A DNA stretch of 63,082 nt from assembly GCA_004173185.1 (NCBI GenBank), contig SEFZ01000025.1:1-63082 (forward strand), written 5' to 3'. Made by a program: the position numbers and the translations under genes. The notes below the pieces were generated by a model that saw only the letters and a program-made list of their open reading frames with translations, was not told the DNA's origin and did not search any database. Positions 1 through 8,561 of this stretch are shown piece after piece; the first letter of the stretch is position 1, and each line of letters starts with the position of its first letter. The stretch is from Sphingomonadales bacterium. Lineage in GTDB: Bacteria > Pseudomonadota > Alphaproteobacteria > Sphingomonadales > Sphingomonadaceae.

Positions 1-48
1 CCCCGGGACGGGGAGGGGGACCGTCCGAAGGACGGTGGAGGGGGCCCC
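1..48. repeat. Palindromic repeat, left copy of inverted pair
   Basis: A GC-rich palindrome with arms GGGGAGGGGGACC and GGTGGAGGGGGCCCC and a short stem closed by a CGAA/TTCG-type loop. The reverse complement of this copy matches the repeat at 411-464 over both arms; only the inner stem differs. The two copies face each other across the DUF559 gene. Confidence 0.75.
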
Positions 49-490
49 GTTCACGGCAAACGGAAACGATGCCGGTGATCACCGAACTTAGGTCTTGGAG
101 AATTTCGCGGGCGGGAATGCGCAGGGTGGAAAAGCCATGTTCGGCGAGCCGCCGATCGCGCACTTCATCCCGCTGGGGGCGGTCGCCTTGATTATGCGCT
201 TCGCCATCGACTTCGATCGCCAACCGGGTTTCGAGGCATGCGAAGTCGAGGCGGTACCCGATCTGTGGGTTCTGGCGGCGGAATAGAAAGCCGCCGGGCG
301 CTTTGCGGAGCTGTTGCCAGAGCAGCACTTCCGGGAATGACATATTCTTGCGGTCAGCGCGGGCTTTCTTGATGTCCTTTATCGGCGCGCGGAGGATTTT
401 GGGCAGGCGTGGGCCCCCTCCACCACGCGGCTTCGCCGCGCGGTCCCCCTCCCCGTTCCGGGGAGGAATTTGGGGCGACGCGCCCATCAT
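1..490 (-). CDS. DUF559 endonuclease-like protein (partial, runs off left edge)
   Basis: The reverse-strand translation contains a DUF559 core, a small family of the Vsr-like PD-(D/E)XK nuclease fold. It shows an LLWQQLR helix, FRRQNPQIGYRLDFAC, then ETRLAIEVDGEAH and RDRRLAEHGF. No experimental role is established for the family. The reading frame is still open at base 1, so the C-terminus is missing. An ATG at 490 overlaps the mccB stop as TGATG, which would couple the two genes. However, translation from there runs through a palindromic repeat (411-464), and the family-like part begins only near base 405. The next in-frame ATG, at 343, would cut into the conserved N-terminus. The family assignment is firm; the start is not. 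Confidence 0.7.
   Translation of the reverse strand, partial: MMGASPQIPPRNGEGDRAAKPRGGGGPRLPKILRAPIKDIKKARADRKNMSFPEVLLWQQLRKAPGGFLFRRQNPQIGYRLDFACLETRLAIEVDGEAHNQGDRPQRDEVRDRRLAEHGFSTLRIPAREILQDLSSVITGIVSVCRERGPLHRPSDGPPPRPG
411..464. repeat. Palindromic repeat, right copy of inverted pair
   Basis: The sequence has a GGGCCCCCTCCACC arm, an inner GCGGCTTCGCCGC hairpin, and a GGTCCCCCTCCCC arm. It is the inverted counterpart of the element at 1-48, with the same outer arms and a different, self-complementary inner stem. This is the pattern of a REP-like dispersed element in which stem pairing rather than sequence is conserved. Confidence 0.75.
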
Positions 491-2091
491 CACATCCGGA
501 ACACGCCGAACGCGGGGCGCTCGGGGATCGGGGCGTTGAGGGTGGCGGCAAAGGCGAGGCCGAGCACGTCGCGGGTTTGCGCGGGATCGATGATGCCGTC
601 GTCCCACAGGCGCGCGGTGGCGTGCCAGGGGTTGCCTTCGTCTTCGTAGCGTTGGCGGATTGGGGCCTTGAAGGCTTCGGCGTCGGCGTCGCTCCATTTG
701 TCGGCGTCGCGGTGGACCGTTGCCAGCACGCTTGCTGCCTGTTCGCCGCCCATCACGCTGATCCGCGAGTTCGGCCAGCTGAACAGGAAGCGGGGCGAAT
801 AGGCCCGGCCGCACATGCCGTAATTGCCGGCGCCGAAGCTGCCGCCGATAAGGATCGTGATCTTGGGCACGGTGGCGGTGGCGACGGCAGTGACGAGCTT
901 GGCGCCGTGCTTGGCGATGCCCTCTGCCTCATATTTCCCGCCGACCATGAAGCCGGAGATGTTCTGGAGGAACAGCAGCGGGATGCGGCGCTGGCAGGCG
1001 AGTTCGATGAAGTGCGCGCCCTTCACGGCGCTTTCGCTGAACAGCACGCCGTTATTGGCGATGATGCCCACCGGCATGCCCCAGATGTGCGCGAAGCCGC
1101 AGACCAACGAGGTGCCGTAGAGCGCCTTGAACTCGTGGAATTCGCTGCCATCGACCAGCCGCGCGATGATCTCGTGCACATCATAGGGCGCGCGGACGTC
1201 TTGCGGCACGATGCCGTAAAGGTCGCTGGAATCGTACTTTGGCGCACGGGGTTCGAGCAGCTTTACCGTCGCTTCGGCATCGGCGGGGAGATGGCTGACG
1301 ATATCGCGCACGATCGTCAGCGCGTGTTCGTCATTTTCGGCGAGGTGATCGACTACGCCCGATCTGCGCGCGTGGAGATCGCCGCCGCCTAGGTCTTCGG
1401 CGCTGATCACTTCGCCCGTCGCGGCCTTCACCAAAGGCGGGCCGGCGAGGAAGATCGTACCCTGTTCGCGGACGATCACGCTCTCGTCGCTCATCGCGGG
1501 AACATATGCCCCGCCCGCGGTGCAGCTTCCCATCACGCACGCGATCTGGGGAATGCCCTTGGCCGACATATTGGCTTGGTTGAAAAAGATGCGGCCGAAG
1601 TGATCGCGATCGGGGAACACATCCGCCTGATGCGGCAGGTTCGCGCCGCCGCTGTCGACCAGATAGATACAGGGCAGGCGGTTGGCGTCGGCGATCTCCT
1701 GCGCGCGGAGATGCTTCTTCACCGTCATCGGATAATAGGTGCCGCCCTTCACCGTGGCATCGTTGCAGACGATCATCACGGTTCGGCCCGATACGCGGCC
1801 GATGCCGGCGATCATGCCTGCGCCGGGGACTTCGCCGTCATACAGGTCGTTGGCCGCAAGCTGGCCGATTTCGAGGAAGGGCGAGCCCGGATCGAGCAGC
1901 CGCTCGACTCGCTCGCGCGGGAGCAGCTTGCCGCGTGCCGTATGGCGTTCGCGCGATGCCTCGGAGCCACCCAATGCGGCGGCGGCTACATCGGCGCGCA
2001 GCTTCTCGGCCAGCGCGCGATTGTGCGCAGCATTGGCGCGGAAGACCTCACTATCGGCGGAGACCTTGGTGTCGAGCACCGGGGCGCTCAT
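490..2091 (-). CDS. mccB: Methylcrotonyl-CoA carboxylase, carboxyltransferase (beta) subunit
   Basis: This cytosolic subunit transfers the carboxyl group from biotin to 3-methylcrotonyl-CoA in leucine degradation, making 3-methylglutaconyl-CoA. The 533-residue protein has the expected length and two crotonase-like halves. The N-half has GSCTAGGAYVPAM at 188-200. The C-half has LQNISGFMVG near 375, GGSFGAGNYGMCGRAY at 416-431 and RISVMGGEQAASV near 443. The LYDG and NDATVKGGTYYP stretches are typical of MCC beta rather than propionyl-CoA carboxylase. The biotin-carboxylase alpha subunit is not in the window and may lie to the left. Isovaleryl-CoA dehydrogenase, the preceding enzyme of the pathway, lies on the same strand at 5532-6680. 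Confidence 0.93.
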   Translation of the reverse strand: MSAPVLDTKVSADSEVFRANAAHNRALAEKLRADVAAAALGGSEASRERHTARGKLLPRERVERLLDPGSPFLEIGQLAANDLYDGEVPGAGMIAGIGRVSGRTVMIVCNDATVKGGTYYPMTVKKHLRAQEIADANRLPCIYLVDSGGANLPHQADVFPDRDHFGRIFFNQANMSAKGIPQIACVMGSCTAGGAYVPAMSDESVIVREQGTIFLAGPPLVKAATGEVISAEDLGGGDLHARRSGVVDHLAENDEHALTIVRDIVSHLPADAEATVKLLEPRAPKYDSSDLYGIVPQDVRAPYDVHEIIARLVDGSEFHEFKALYGTSLVCGFAHIWGMPVGIIANNGVLFSESAVKGAHFIELACQRRIPLLFLQNISGFMVGGKYEAEGIAKHGAKLVTAVATATVPKITILIGGSFGAGNYGMCGRAYSPRFLFSWPNSRISVMGGEQAASVLATVHRDADKWSDADAEAFKAPIRQRYEDEGNPWHATARLWDDGIIDPAQTRDVLGLAFAATLNAPIPERPAFGVFRM

Positions 2092-2218
2092 AATAGGGCA
2101 TCCTTCCTGTCCTAGTTTTCATTCGATTACACTTAGGTCTACACAATTGGAAGGCGCTGGCGCACGCCATTTTGCGGGTGTAGCACGCTGTTATCACAGC
2201 GATACGGGAGTTCCCCCT

Positions 2219-4291
2219 TTGAAGACCCATTCGATTCTGCTCGCGGCTTTGCTTGCGACCACTGCCTGCACATCCTCCGCGCCGAGCGGCTCAGGCGCAA
2301 CGGTTGCCGCGGGCACGGGCATCGGCGTCGATCTCGACGGGCTGAACAAGAGCGTGAAGCCCGGCGATGATTTCGACGAATATGCCAGTGGTGGCTGGCG
2401 TGCGAAGACCGAAATCCCGGCGGACCGATCGAGCGTAGGCACCGGGCTGCTGGTGTTCAACAAGGCCGAGGCCAACAATGTTGCGATCATCGACGCCGCA
2501 GTGAAGGCCAATGCCGCCGAGGGCAGCGACACGCGCCGCATCGCGGACTGGTACACGGCCTATACCGACCTGTCCGGCATCGAAGCGCGGGGACTTGCGC
2601 CGCTGGGCAACGACATGAACGTGATCGGCTCGATCACCGACAACAAATCGCTGTCGACGGTGCTGGGTGGCAATGTGCGGGTCGATGTCGATCCGCTCAA
2701 CGCGACCGATTACAACACCGAGAATCTGTTCGGCCTGTTCGTCAGCCAGTCGTTCGACAAGCCCGATACCAATGTTCCCTATGTGCTGCAGGGTGGTCTG
2801 GGCCTGCCCGAGCGCGATTATTATCTGTCGGGCGACGCGCAGATGGCCGGGCTGCGGACCAAATATCAGGCGTATATCACCCAGCTTTTCACGCTGGCGA
2901 AGATGACCGATCCGGCGGTGCGCGCGAAGCGGGTGTTCGATCTGGAAACCAGGATCGCGCAGGCACACACGGATAACGTCACCAGCCAGGATGCGCACAA
3001 GGCGAACAACGCGTGGACCAAGGCAGACTTTGCCAAGAAGGCGCCGGGGATCGATTGGGATGCATTCTGGACCGCAGCGGGGCTGGGTTCGCAGAGCGAC
3101 TTCATCGTGTGGCATCCGGCGACGACGGTGAAGCTAGCGCAACTGGTGGCGAACGAGCCGCTGGATGCCTGGAAGGACTGGCTGGCGTTTCACCGGATCA
3201 ACGAAGTGACAGCGGTGTTGCCCGCAGCATTTGATACGGCGCGGTTCGATTTCTTCTCGAAGGAACTCAACGGCCAGCAAAAGCCGCGCCCGCGCGACAA
3301 GCGCGCGATCGCCAGCGTCAATGCCTGGCTCGGCGATGCCGTCGGCAAGCTTTACGTGAAGGACTATTTCCCGGCTTCGTCGAAGACCGATGTTCAGAAC
3401 ATGGTGACCAACATCAAGTCGGCGTTCGACAAGCGAGTGGCGGGGCTGACCTGGATGAGCGCGGATACCAAGTCCGAAGCGCGCAAGAAGATCGAGACGA
3501 TGCAGGTTGGCGTCGGCTATCCCGAAACGTGGCGCAATTATGCGTCGCTGGCAGTGGAGGCGGACGATCCCGTGGGCAATCTGCGCCGCGCCGAGCTTGC
3601 CGAGACGAAGCACCAATTGGCCAAGCTGGGCAAAGCGCCGGACAAGGGCGAATGGTGGATGACGCCGCAGACGGTGAACGCAGTGAACCTGCCGCTACAG
3701 AATGCGCTCAACTTCCCGGCTGCGATCCTGCAGGCGCCGTTCTACGATCCAGCCGCCGATGCTGCATCGAATTATGGTTCGATTGGCGCGATCATTGGCC
3801 ATGAGATCAGCCACAGCTTTGACGATCTCGGCTCGACCTTCGATAGCGCGGGCCGGCTGCGTAACTGGTGGACGCCCGAGGATCTGGCGCATTTCAAGCA
3901 GGCGGGCGCGGCATTGGTCGCGCAGTACAATGCCTATGAAGCGCTGCCGGGGCTGTTCCTCAACGGCAAGCTCGAGCTGAGCGAGAACATCGCCGACGTG
4001 GCCGGCCTCGCGGCTTCCTATGACGCTTATCGCGCCTCGCTGGGCGGCAAGGAAGCGCCGGTGATCGGCGGGCTGACCGGCGATCAGCGCTTCTTCCTCG
4101 CCTTTGCGCAATCGTGGCGCGAGAAGGCGCGCGAGCAGCAATTGCGCGGGCGGGTGGCTACCGATGGCCACGCCCCGGCACGCTGGCGCGCGATGACGGT
4201 GCGCAACATCGATGCCTGGTATCCGGCGTTCAACGTGCAGGCGGGGGAGAAGCTGTTCCTTGCGCCTGAGAAGCGCGTGAAGGTCTGGTGA
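2219..4291 (+). CDS. M13 family zinc metallopeptidase, lipoprotein-like (PepO/neprilysin type)
   Basis: This is a secreted gluzincin endopeptidase of the neprilysin/PepO family, expected in the periplasm or anchored to a membrane. Zinc ligands are visible: HEISH at about residues 528-532 and the downstream ENIADVAG (589-596), whose Glu is the third ligand. The family motif NALNFPAAILQAPFYDP comes just before. The frame is open far upstream, but TTG at 2219 is preceded by ACGGGAG at a good distance and opens a signal peptide ending in a lipobox-like TTAC. That gives about 690 residues, the usual size. Gene order next to the SGNH hydrolase suggests co-transcription. The family is certain; the peptide substrate is unknown. 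Confidence 0.92.
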   Translation: MKTHSILLAALLATTACTSSAPSGSGATVAAGTGIGVDLDGLNKSVKPGDDFDEYASGGWRAKTEIPADRSSVGTGLLVFNKAEANNVAIIDAAVKANAAEGSDTRRIADWYTAYTDLSGIEARGLAPLGNDMNVIGSITDNKSLSTVLGGNVRVDVDPLNATDYNTENLFGLFVSQSFDKPDTNVPYVLQGGLGLPERDYYLSGDAQMAGLRTKYQAYITQLFTLAKMTDPAVRAKRVFDLETRIAQAHTDNVTSQDAHKANNAWTKADFAKKAPGIDWDAFWTAAGLGSQSDFIVWHPATTVKLAQLVANEPLDAWKDWLAFHRINEVTAVLPAAFDTARFDFFSKELNGQQKPRPRDKRAIASVNAWLGDAVGKLYVKDYFPASSKTDVQNMVTNIKSAFDKRVAGLTWMSADTKSEARKKIETMQVGVGYPETWRNYASLAVEADDPVGNLRRAELAETKHQLAKLGKAPDKGEWWMTPQTVNAVNLPLQNALNFPAAILQAPFYDPAADAASNYGSIGAIIGHEISHSFDDLGSTFDSAGRLRNWWTPEDLAHFKQAGAALVAQYNAYEALPGLFLNGKLELSENIADVAGLAASYDAYRASLGGKEAPVIGGLTGDQRFFLAFAQSWREKAREQQLRGRVATDGHAPARWRAMTVRNIDAWYPAFNVQAGEKLFLAPEKRVKVW

Positions 4292-4300
4292 ACCTCTCAT

Positions 4301-4329
4301 CCTCTGCTTAGGCTGGGCCTGAGCAGAGG
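4301..4329 (+). promoter_or_regulatory. Stem-loop overlapping the ribosome-binding site of the SGNH gene
   Basis: CCTCTGCT (4301-4308) pairs perfectly with AGCAGAGG (4322-4329), with an inner AGGC/GCCT stem. The right arm overlaps the GAGGAG ribosome-binding site of the gene starting at 4338. There is no following U-run, so it is not a clear intrinsic terminator. A role in translational control or mRNA end protection is inferred. Confidence 0.5.
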
Positions 4330-4337
4330 AGAGACAC

Positions 4338-5528
4338 ATGCGCTGGATTCGGTCGATCGGGGCAATCGCCGCCGCATTTTGCATGGCGGCGGCCACGCCC
4401 GCACTTGCGCAGGCGGGCTGGACCCGCGGCTGGGCCGCCAGCATGTGGCAGGGCAATGCCGAGCAGGCCGTGACCGTGGAGAATGTCACGATCCGCTCCG
4501 CCGTGCGCATCGGGGCAGGCGGCACGCAATTGCGGCTGCGGCTGTCGAACGAATATGGTCAGGCGCTGACAGTGGGCGCGGCGAGCGTGCGCACCGCAGG
4601 CGGCGCTTCGGTGCGGGTGACGTTTGGCGGGCAGGCCAGCTTCAAGATCCCGGCGGGCGCTCCGCTGGTGAGCGACCCGGTTAGCCTGCCGGTCAAGGCG
4701 TTTGAACTGGTCGAAATCTCGCTGTTCCTGCCGGAAAAGGCCGTGCTCGATACGCTCCACGAGGCCGCCGGTGCTCCGACGCAGATTTCCGCGCCGGGCG
4801 ATTTCACAGGCGGAGACTTCACGGCAGTCACCACCAATCGCGTGCGGCCGCTGGTTGCGGGGCTCGACATATTCGGAGCCAAATCGCGCCCTGTGATCGT
4901 CGCGTTCGGCGATTCGATCACCGATGTTGGCAGTTGTCCCAACGAGGTCATGCCGCGCTGCCGCTGGAGCGAAGTGTTGGGCCGTAGGCTGGCGGCTGCC
5001 GGTATGCCGCATGTCGTGATCAACCACGGCATTTCGGGCAATCGCGTGCTGGCGCCGGGCACCGGGCCGAGCGCATTGGCGCGGATCGATCGCGACGTGC
5101 TGACGGTGCCGGGGGTGACGCATGTCGTGCTGCTGGAAGGGGTCAACGATGCGGGCAGTTCGGGGCTGACGCGCAACGGCACGACGCGGCCGGTGATCTC
5201 TGCGGCCGAGCTGATCGCGGGCTATCGCCAGTTCGTCCAGCGCGCACATGAGCGGGGGATCAAGGTCATCGCAATGACGATCCTGCCGTTCGAGGGCGCG
5301 TTTTATTACGCGCCCGAACGCGACGCGATCCGGATGGAGGCCAATGCCTTTATTCGCGGCTCGGGCGTGTTCGATGGGGTGATCGACATGGAGAAGATCG
5401 TCATGGATCCGGCAAACCCGAAGCGACTGGCGACGGCGTTTCAGGGCGAGAAGGGCGATAATCTCCACCCGGACGCCGCCGGGCAGGCGGCGATGGGGGA
5501 AGCGATTCCGTTGAAGCTGTTCCGCTAG
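4338..5528 (+). CDS. Secreted SGNH/GDSL-type esterase
   Basis: A 396-residue secreted hydrolase with a signal peptide (cleavage after about residue 24, PALAQA). The N-terminal 170 residues are a beta-rich region and the C-terminal SGNH domain follows. Block I is GDSITD at 191-196 (nucleophile Ser193). Block III is GVND at about 268-271, and block V is DNLHPD near 374-379, giving the catalytic Asp/His pair. Such proteins remove acyl groups from carbohydrates or lipids; the substrate cannot be read here. The start is 46 bp after the M13 peptidase stop and has a strong ribosome-binding site inside a hairpin arm. Confidence 0.9.
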   Translation: MRWIRSIGAIAAAFCMAAATPALAQAGWTRGWAASMWQGNAEQAVTVENVTIRSAVRIGAGGTQLRLRLSNEYGQALTVGAASVRTAGGASVRVTFGGQASFKIPAGAPLVSDPVSLPVKAFELVEISLFLPEKAVLDTLHEAAGAPTQISAPGDFTGGDFTAVTTNRVRPLVAGLDIFGAKSRPVIVAFGDSITDVGSCPNEVMPRCRWSEVLGRRLAAAGMPHVVINHGISGNRVLAPGTGPSALARIDRDVLTVPGVTHVVLLEGVNDAGSSGLTRNGTTRPVISAAELIAGYRQFVQRAHERGIKVIAMTILPFEGAFYYAPERDAIRMEANAFIRGSGVFDGVIDMEKIVMDPANPKRLATAFQGEKGDNLHPDAAGQAAMGEAIPLKLFR

Positions 5529-5531
5529 CGC

Positions 5532-6680
5532 TTAGCCGCCGATCAATTCGCGGCCGATCAGCATCCGGCGGATCTCGTTGGTGCCCGCGCCGATGTCGAG
5601 CAGCTTGGCATCGCGGGCGAAACGTTCGACGGGCCAATCCTTGGTGTAGCCCGCGCCGCCGAGTGCCTGGATCGCTTCGAGCGACACGCGCACCGCGTTC
5701 TCCGACGCCAGCAGGATGGCGCCCGCCGCATCGAAGCGCGTCGTGTTGCCCGCGTCGCAATTCTTGGCGACGGTATAGACGTACGCGCGCGCCGAATTGA
5801 GCGCGACGTACATGTCGGCGACCTTGGCCTGCATCAGCTGGAAGGTGCCGATCGGCTTGCCGAACTGCTTGCGCTCGCGAAGGTAAGGGATGACCACGTC
5901 GAGGCATGCCTGCATGATGCCGAGCTGGATGCCGGCGAGGACGGTGCGCTCATAGTCGAGGCCGCTCATCAGCACGCCGACGCCGCCGTTGAGCGGGCCC
6001 ATGACGTTTTCCTCGGGGACTTCGCAATCGTTGAAGACCAGCTCTGCGGTGGGCGAGCCGCGCATGCCCATCTTGTCGATCTTCTGGCCGATCGAGAAGC
6101 CCGGCATGCCCTTTTCGATCAGGAAGGTGGTGATGCCGCGCGAGCCTTCGCCGGTCTTGGCGTAAACGACGAGCGTGTCGGCATAGGCCGCGTTGGTGAT
6201 CCAGAATTTGGTGCCGTTGAGGATGAAGCGGTCGCCCTTTTGCTCGGCGCGCAGCTTCATGCTGACCACGTCGGAGCCGGCGCCGGCTTCGGACATTGCG
6301 AGCGACCCGACATGTTCGCCTGAGACGAGCTTGGGGAGGTATTTGGCCTTTTGCTCGGGGCTGGCCCAGCGCTTGATCTGATTGACGCAGAGATTGGAAT
6401 GCGCGCCGTAACTGAGCCCGATCGAAGCCGACGCACGGCTGACTTCCTCACATGCGATGACATGCTCGAGATAGCCGAGGCCGAGGCCGCCATATTCCTC
6501 CTCGACGGTTATGCCGTGCAGGCCGAGCGCGCCCATTGCGGGCCATAGTTCGCGCGGGAACCAGTCTTCGGCGTCGATCCTAGCGGCCAGCGGCTCGATC
6601 TGCTCCTTGGCAAAGCGGGCAGTGGTGTCGCGGATCATCTCGGCATTTTCGCCGAGGCCGAAATCGAGGGTGGCTTCCAT
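5532..6680 (-). CDS. ivd: Isovaleryl-CoA dehydrogenase
   Basis: This FAD enzyme oxidises isovaleryl-CoA to 3-methylcrotonyl-CoA, the third step of leucine degradation, and passes electrons to ETF. The sequence follows the acyl-CoA dehydrogenase fold. It has AMSEAGAGSDV and WITNAAYAD flavin-contact segments and the diagnostic LDYERTVLAGIQLGIMQ with the catalytic Glu at about residue 244, where isovaleryl-CoA dehydrogenases differ from most relatives. The C-terminus has GGAGYTKDWPVERFARDAKL and IGAGTNEIRR. I chose ATG 6680 (CAGGAGAGACAC upstream) over the earlier in-frame ATG at 6704; the protein is then 382 residues. Its product is the substrate of the carboxylase encoded at 490-2091. Confidence 0.93.
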   Translation of the reverse strand: MEATLDFGLGENAEMIRDTTARFAKEQIEPLAARIDAEDWFPRELWPAMGALGLHGITVEEEYGGLGLGYLEHVIACEEVSRASASIGLSYGAHSNLCVNQIKRWASPEQKAKYLPKLVSGEHVGSLAMSEAGAGSDVVSMKLRAEQKGDRFILNGTKFWITNAAYADTLVVYAKTGEGSRGITTFLIEKGMPGFSIGQKIDKMGMRGSPTAELVFNDCEVPEENVMGPLNGGVGVLMSGLDYERTVLAGIQLGIMQACLDVVIPYLRERKQFGKPIGTFQLMQAKVADMYVALNSARAYVYTVAKNCDAGNTTRFDAAGAILLASENAVRVSLEAIQALGGAGYTKDWPVERFARDAKLLDIGAGTNEIRRMLIGRELIGG

Positions 6681-6725
6681 GTGTCTCTCCTGTTCCGGCA
6701 GCATAGCTGACCTATCTTCGCAGGT

Positions 6726-7079
6726 TCAAGCCGTGACGATCGTGCCGTCCTGCACTTCAACCGGCCAGCATAGCAATCGCCCCCCGGTGCACGGACCACC
6801 GACGCAGACGCCATCCTCAATCCGATACAGCGCGCCGTGCCAACTGCATTGGATCAGGCCGCCATCGGGGGTGAGATAGTCGTCAAGCTGCTGGGCGAGC
6901 GGGATCGCCATGTGGGCGCAGCGATCGACATAGCCGTGGACGGTCTCGCCCTTGCGCACCACGAAGCCGTGGAAGCGGCCGGCCTTCATCTGGAGGACGA
7001 AATTACGGGCCTTGCCGTCGGGGATGAGGGTGAGGGGGCCGAGCTTTACGCCGGGGGGCGTTTCGGTGAGGTGGCTCAT
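6726..7079 (-). CDS. Rieske [2Fe-2S] ferredoxin-like protein
   Basis: A 117-residue single-domain Rieske protein. Cluster ligands are visible as CAH (Cys54, His56) and CSWH (Cys78, His81), followed by GALYRIEDGVCVGGPC, the usual second loop. The 21-residue gap between the two ligand pairs is a little longer than in typical ferredoxins. There is no signal peptide or oxygenase domain, so a small cytosolic electron carrier or subunit is likely. It lies between isovaleryl-CoA dehydrogenase and homogentisate dioxygenase on the same strand; no partner oxygenase is visible nearby, so its electron acceptor is unknown. Confidence 0.85.
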   Translation of the reverse strand: MSHLTETPPGVKLGPLTLIPDGKARNFVLQMKAGRFHGFVVRKGETVHGYVDRCAHMAIPLAQQLDDYLTPDGGLIQCSWHGALYRIEDGVCVGGPCTGGRLLCWPVEVQDGTIVTA

Positions 7080-7091
7080 CTTGCGGTCACC

Positions 7092-7145
7092 CTGACTGGT
7101 CGACGGGTGGATGCTTCGACAGGCTCAGCATGAGCGGGGTTAGGG
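7092..7145. repeat. Dispersed intergenic repeat fragment
   Basis: The gap between hmgA and the Rieske gene contains GATGCTTCGACAGGCTCAGC followed by ATGAGCGGGG. This short motif resembles dispersed intergenic repeats I know from sphingomonad genomes. No gene fits in the gap. The assignment rests on recall and was not checked by search. Confidence 0.4.
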
Positions 7146-7151
7146 CGGTCT

Positions 7152-8432
7152 TCACTTGGGCAGCTTCGCCTTTGGAAACCCCGCCCAGGCCGCATCATAA
7201 TCGGGCTGCGACGTGTCGAGCGCGTGCTTGGTCGGCTTATACGGCCAGCAGGTCTCGATCATGAAGGCCATGGTGCCTTCGATCTTGTGCGGCTTGAGAT
7301 CGGCGTTCGACGCGCTTTCCCAACTGGTGACGTCGGGGCCGTGGCCAGCCATCAGGTTGTGCAAGCTGAGGCCGCCCGGTGCGAAGCCTTCCGCCTTGGC
7401 GTCGTAGGCGCCGGTAATCAGCCCCATGGCTTCGCTCATCACGTTGCGGTGGAACCAGGGCGGGCGGAACGTGTCTTCGCTCACCATCCAGCGCGGCGGG
7501 AAGATCACGAAATCGGCGTTGGCGCGGCCGGGGACGTCGCTGGGCGAGGTCAGCACGGTGAAGATCGAGGGATCGGGATGATCGAAGCTGGCGGTGTTGA
7601 TCGTGTTGAACCGCGCCAGATCGTAGCGCCAGGGCGCGAGATTGCCGTGCCAGGCGACCACATCGAGCGGCGAGTGATCGAGCGTCGTCGTCCACAGCGA
7701 ACCCAGATATTTCTGGACCAGTTCGAAGGGCTCGTCGCGATCCTCAAACCATGCGGCAGGAGTCTCGAAATCGCGCGGATTGGCGAGGCCGTTGGCACCG
7801 ATTGGGCCGAGATCGGGCAGGCGAAACAATGCGCCGTGATTCTCCGCGACATAGCCGCGTGCCTCGCCATCGGGGAGGGTCGCACGGAACTTCACCCCGC
7901 GCGGGATCAGCGCGATCTGGCCGGGAGCGATCTCGATCCGTCCGAGCTCGGTGAGCAGTTCGAGCCGCCCGGCCTGTGGGATGAACAGCAATTCGCCATC
8001 GGCATCGACGAACGCGCGCGCAGTCATATCCGCGTTGGCGGCATATAGATGCACCGCGACGCCCTCGAGGTCGGCGGGATCGCGATTGGCGAGCATCGTC
8101 GTCATGCCGTGGATCAGATCGGTGCCCGGCGCGGGCGCAGCGATCGGATCCCAGCGCAGGCGATTGGGGGGCAGGGGAGCCTGCACCGTGCCGCGCGCGA
8201 AGCGCTTCGCACCATCGTAGCGCGTGAACGGCGGATGCTCAGCACTGGGCCGCAAGCGATAGAGCCAGGAACGGCGGTTCTCATGGCGCGGCGCAGTGAA
8301 GGCGGTGCCGCTGAGTTGCTCGGCGTACAGGCCGAAAGCGGGGCGCTGGGGCGAATTGCGACCGATCGGGAGCGCGCCCACGACCGCTTCGGTGGAAACG
8401 TGATTGCCGAAGCCGGGAAAATAGTCGGTCAT
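7152..8432 (-). CDS. hmgA: Homogentisate 1,2-dioxygenase
   Basis: This non-haem iron enzyme opens the ring of homogentisate to maleylacetoacetate in tyrosine and phenylalanine catabolism. The 426 residues span the full family length, starting MTDYFPGFGNHVSTEA. Iron ligands can be placed: His328 and Glu334 in FHRNVMSEAMGL, and His364 in MAGHGPDVTSWE. The gene follows hppD on the same strand with a gap of about 130 bp containing a hairpin. The next pathway enzymes, maleylacetoacetate isomerase and fumarylacetoacetase, are not adjacent; the GST at 40272 does not have the isomerase signature. Confidence 0.95.
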   Translation of the reverse strand: MTDYFPGFGNHVSTEAVVGALPIGRNSPQRPAFGLYAEQLSGTAFTAPRHENRRSWLYRLRPSAEHPPFTRYDGAKRFARGTVQAPLPPNRLRWDPIAAPAPGTDLIHGMTTMLANRDPADLEGVAVHLYAANADMTARAFVDADGELLFIPQAGRLELLTELGRIEIAPGQIALIPRGVKFRATLPDGEARGYVAENHGALFRLPDLGPIGANGLANPRDFETPAAWFEDRDEPFELVQKYLGSLWTTTLDHSPLDVVAWHGNLAPWRYDLARFNTINTASFDHPDPSIFTVLTSPSDVPGRANADFVIFPPRWMVSEDTFRPPWFHRNVMSEAMGLITGAYDAKAEGFAPGGLSLHNLMAGHGPDVTSWESASNADLKPHKIEGTMAFMIETCWPYKPTKHALDTSQPDYDAAWAGFPKAKLPK

Positions 8433-8481
8433 CTGGCTCTTCCTGCTCCCCTCCCGGACAGAGAGGGAGATTTCAGGAGTC

Positions 8482-8511
8482 GGATGAGGAGGCTCTTCGT
8501 CCCCCTCATCC
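8482..8511. repeat. Hairpin between hppD and hmgA
   Basis: GGATGAGG (8482-8489) pairs with CCTCATCC (8504-8511), with two further G-C pairs inside and a short loop. It lies in the 128-bp gap between the two tyrosine-degradation genes. It could be a REP-type element or an mRNA-stabilising structure; no U-run follows on either strand. Confidence 0.45.
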
Positions 8512-8561
8512 TCCCTGCGGTTTGGGCCGGGTTGTTCCCGGCTCTCCTCTCCAACTCGGAA

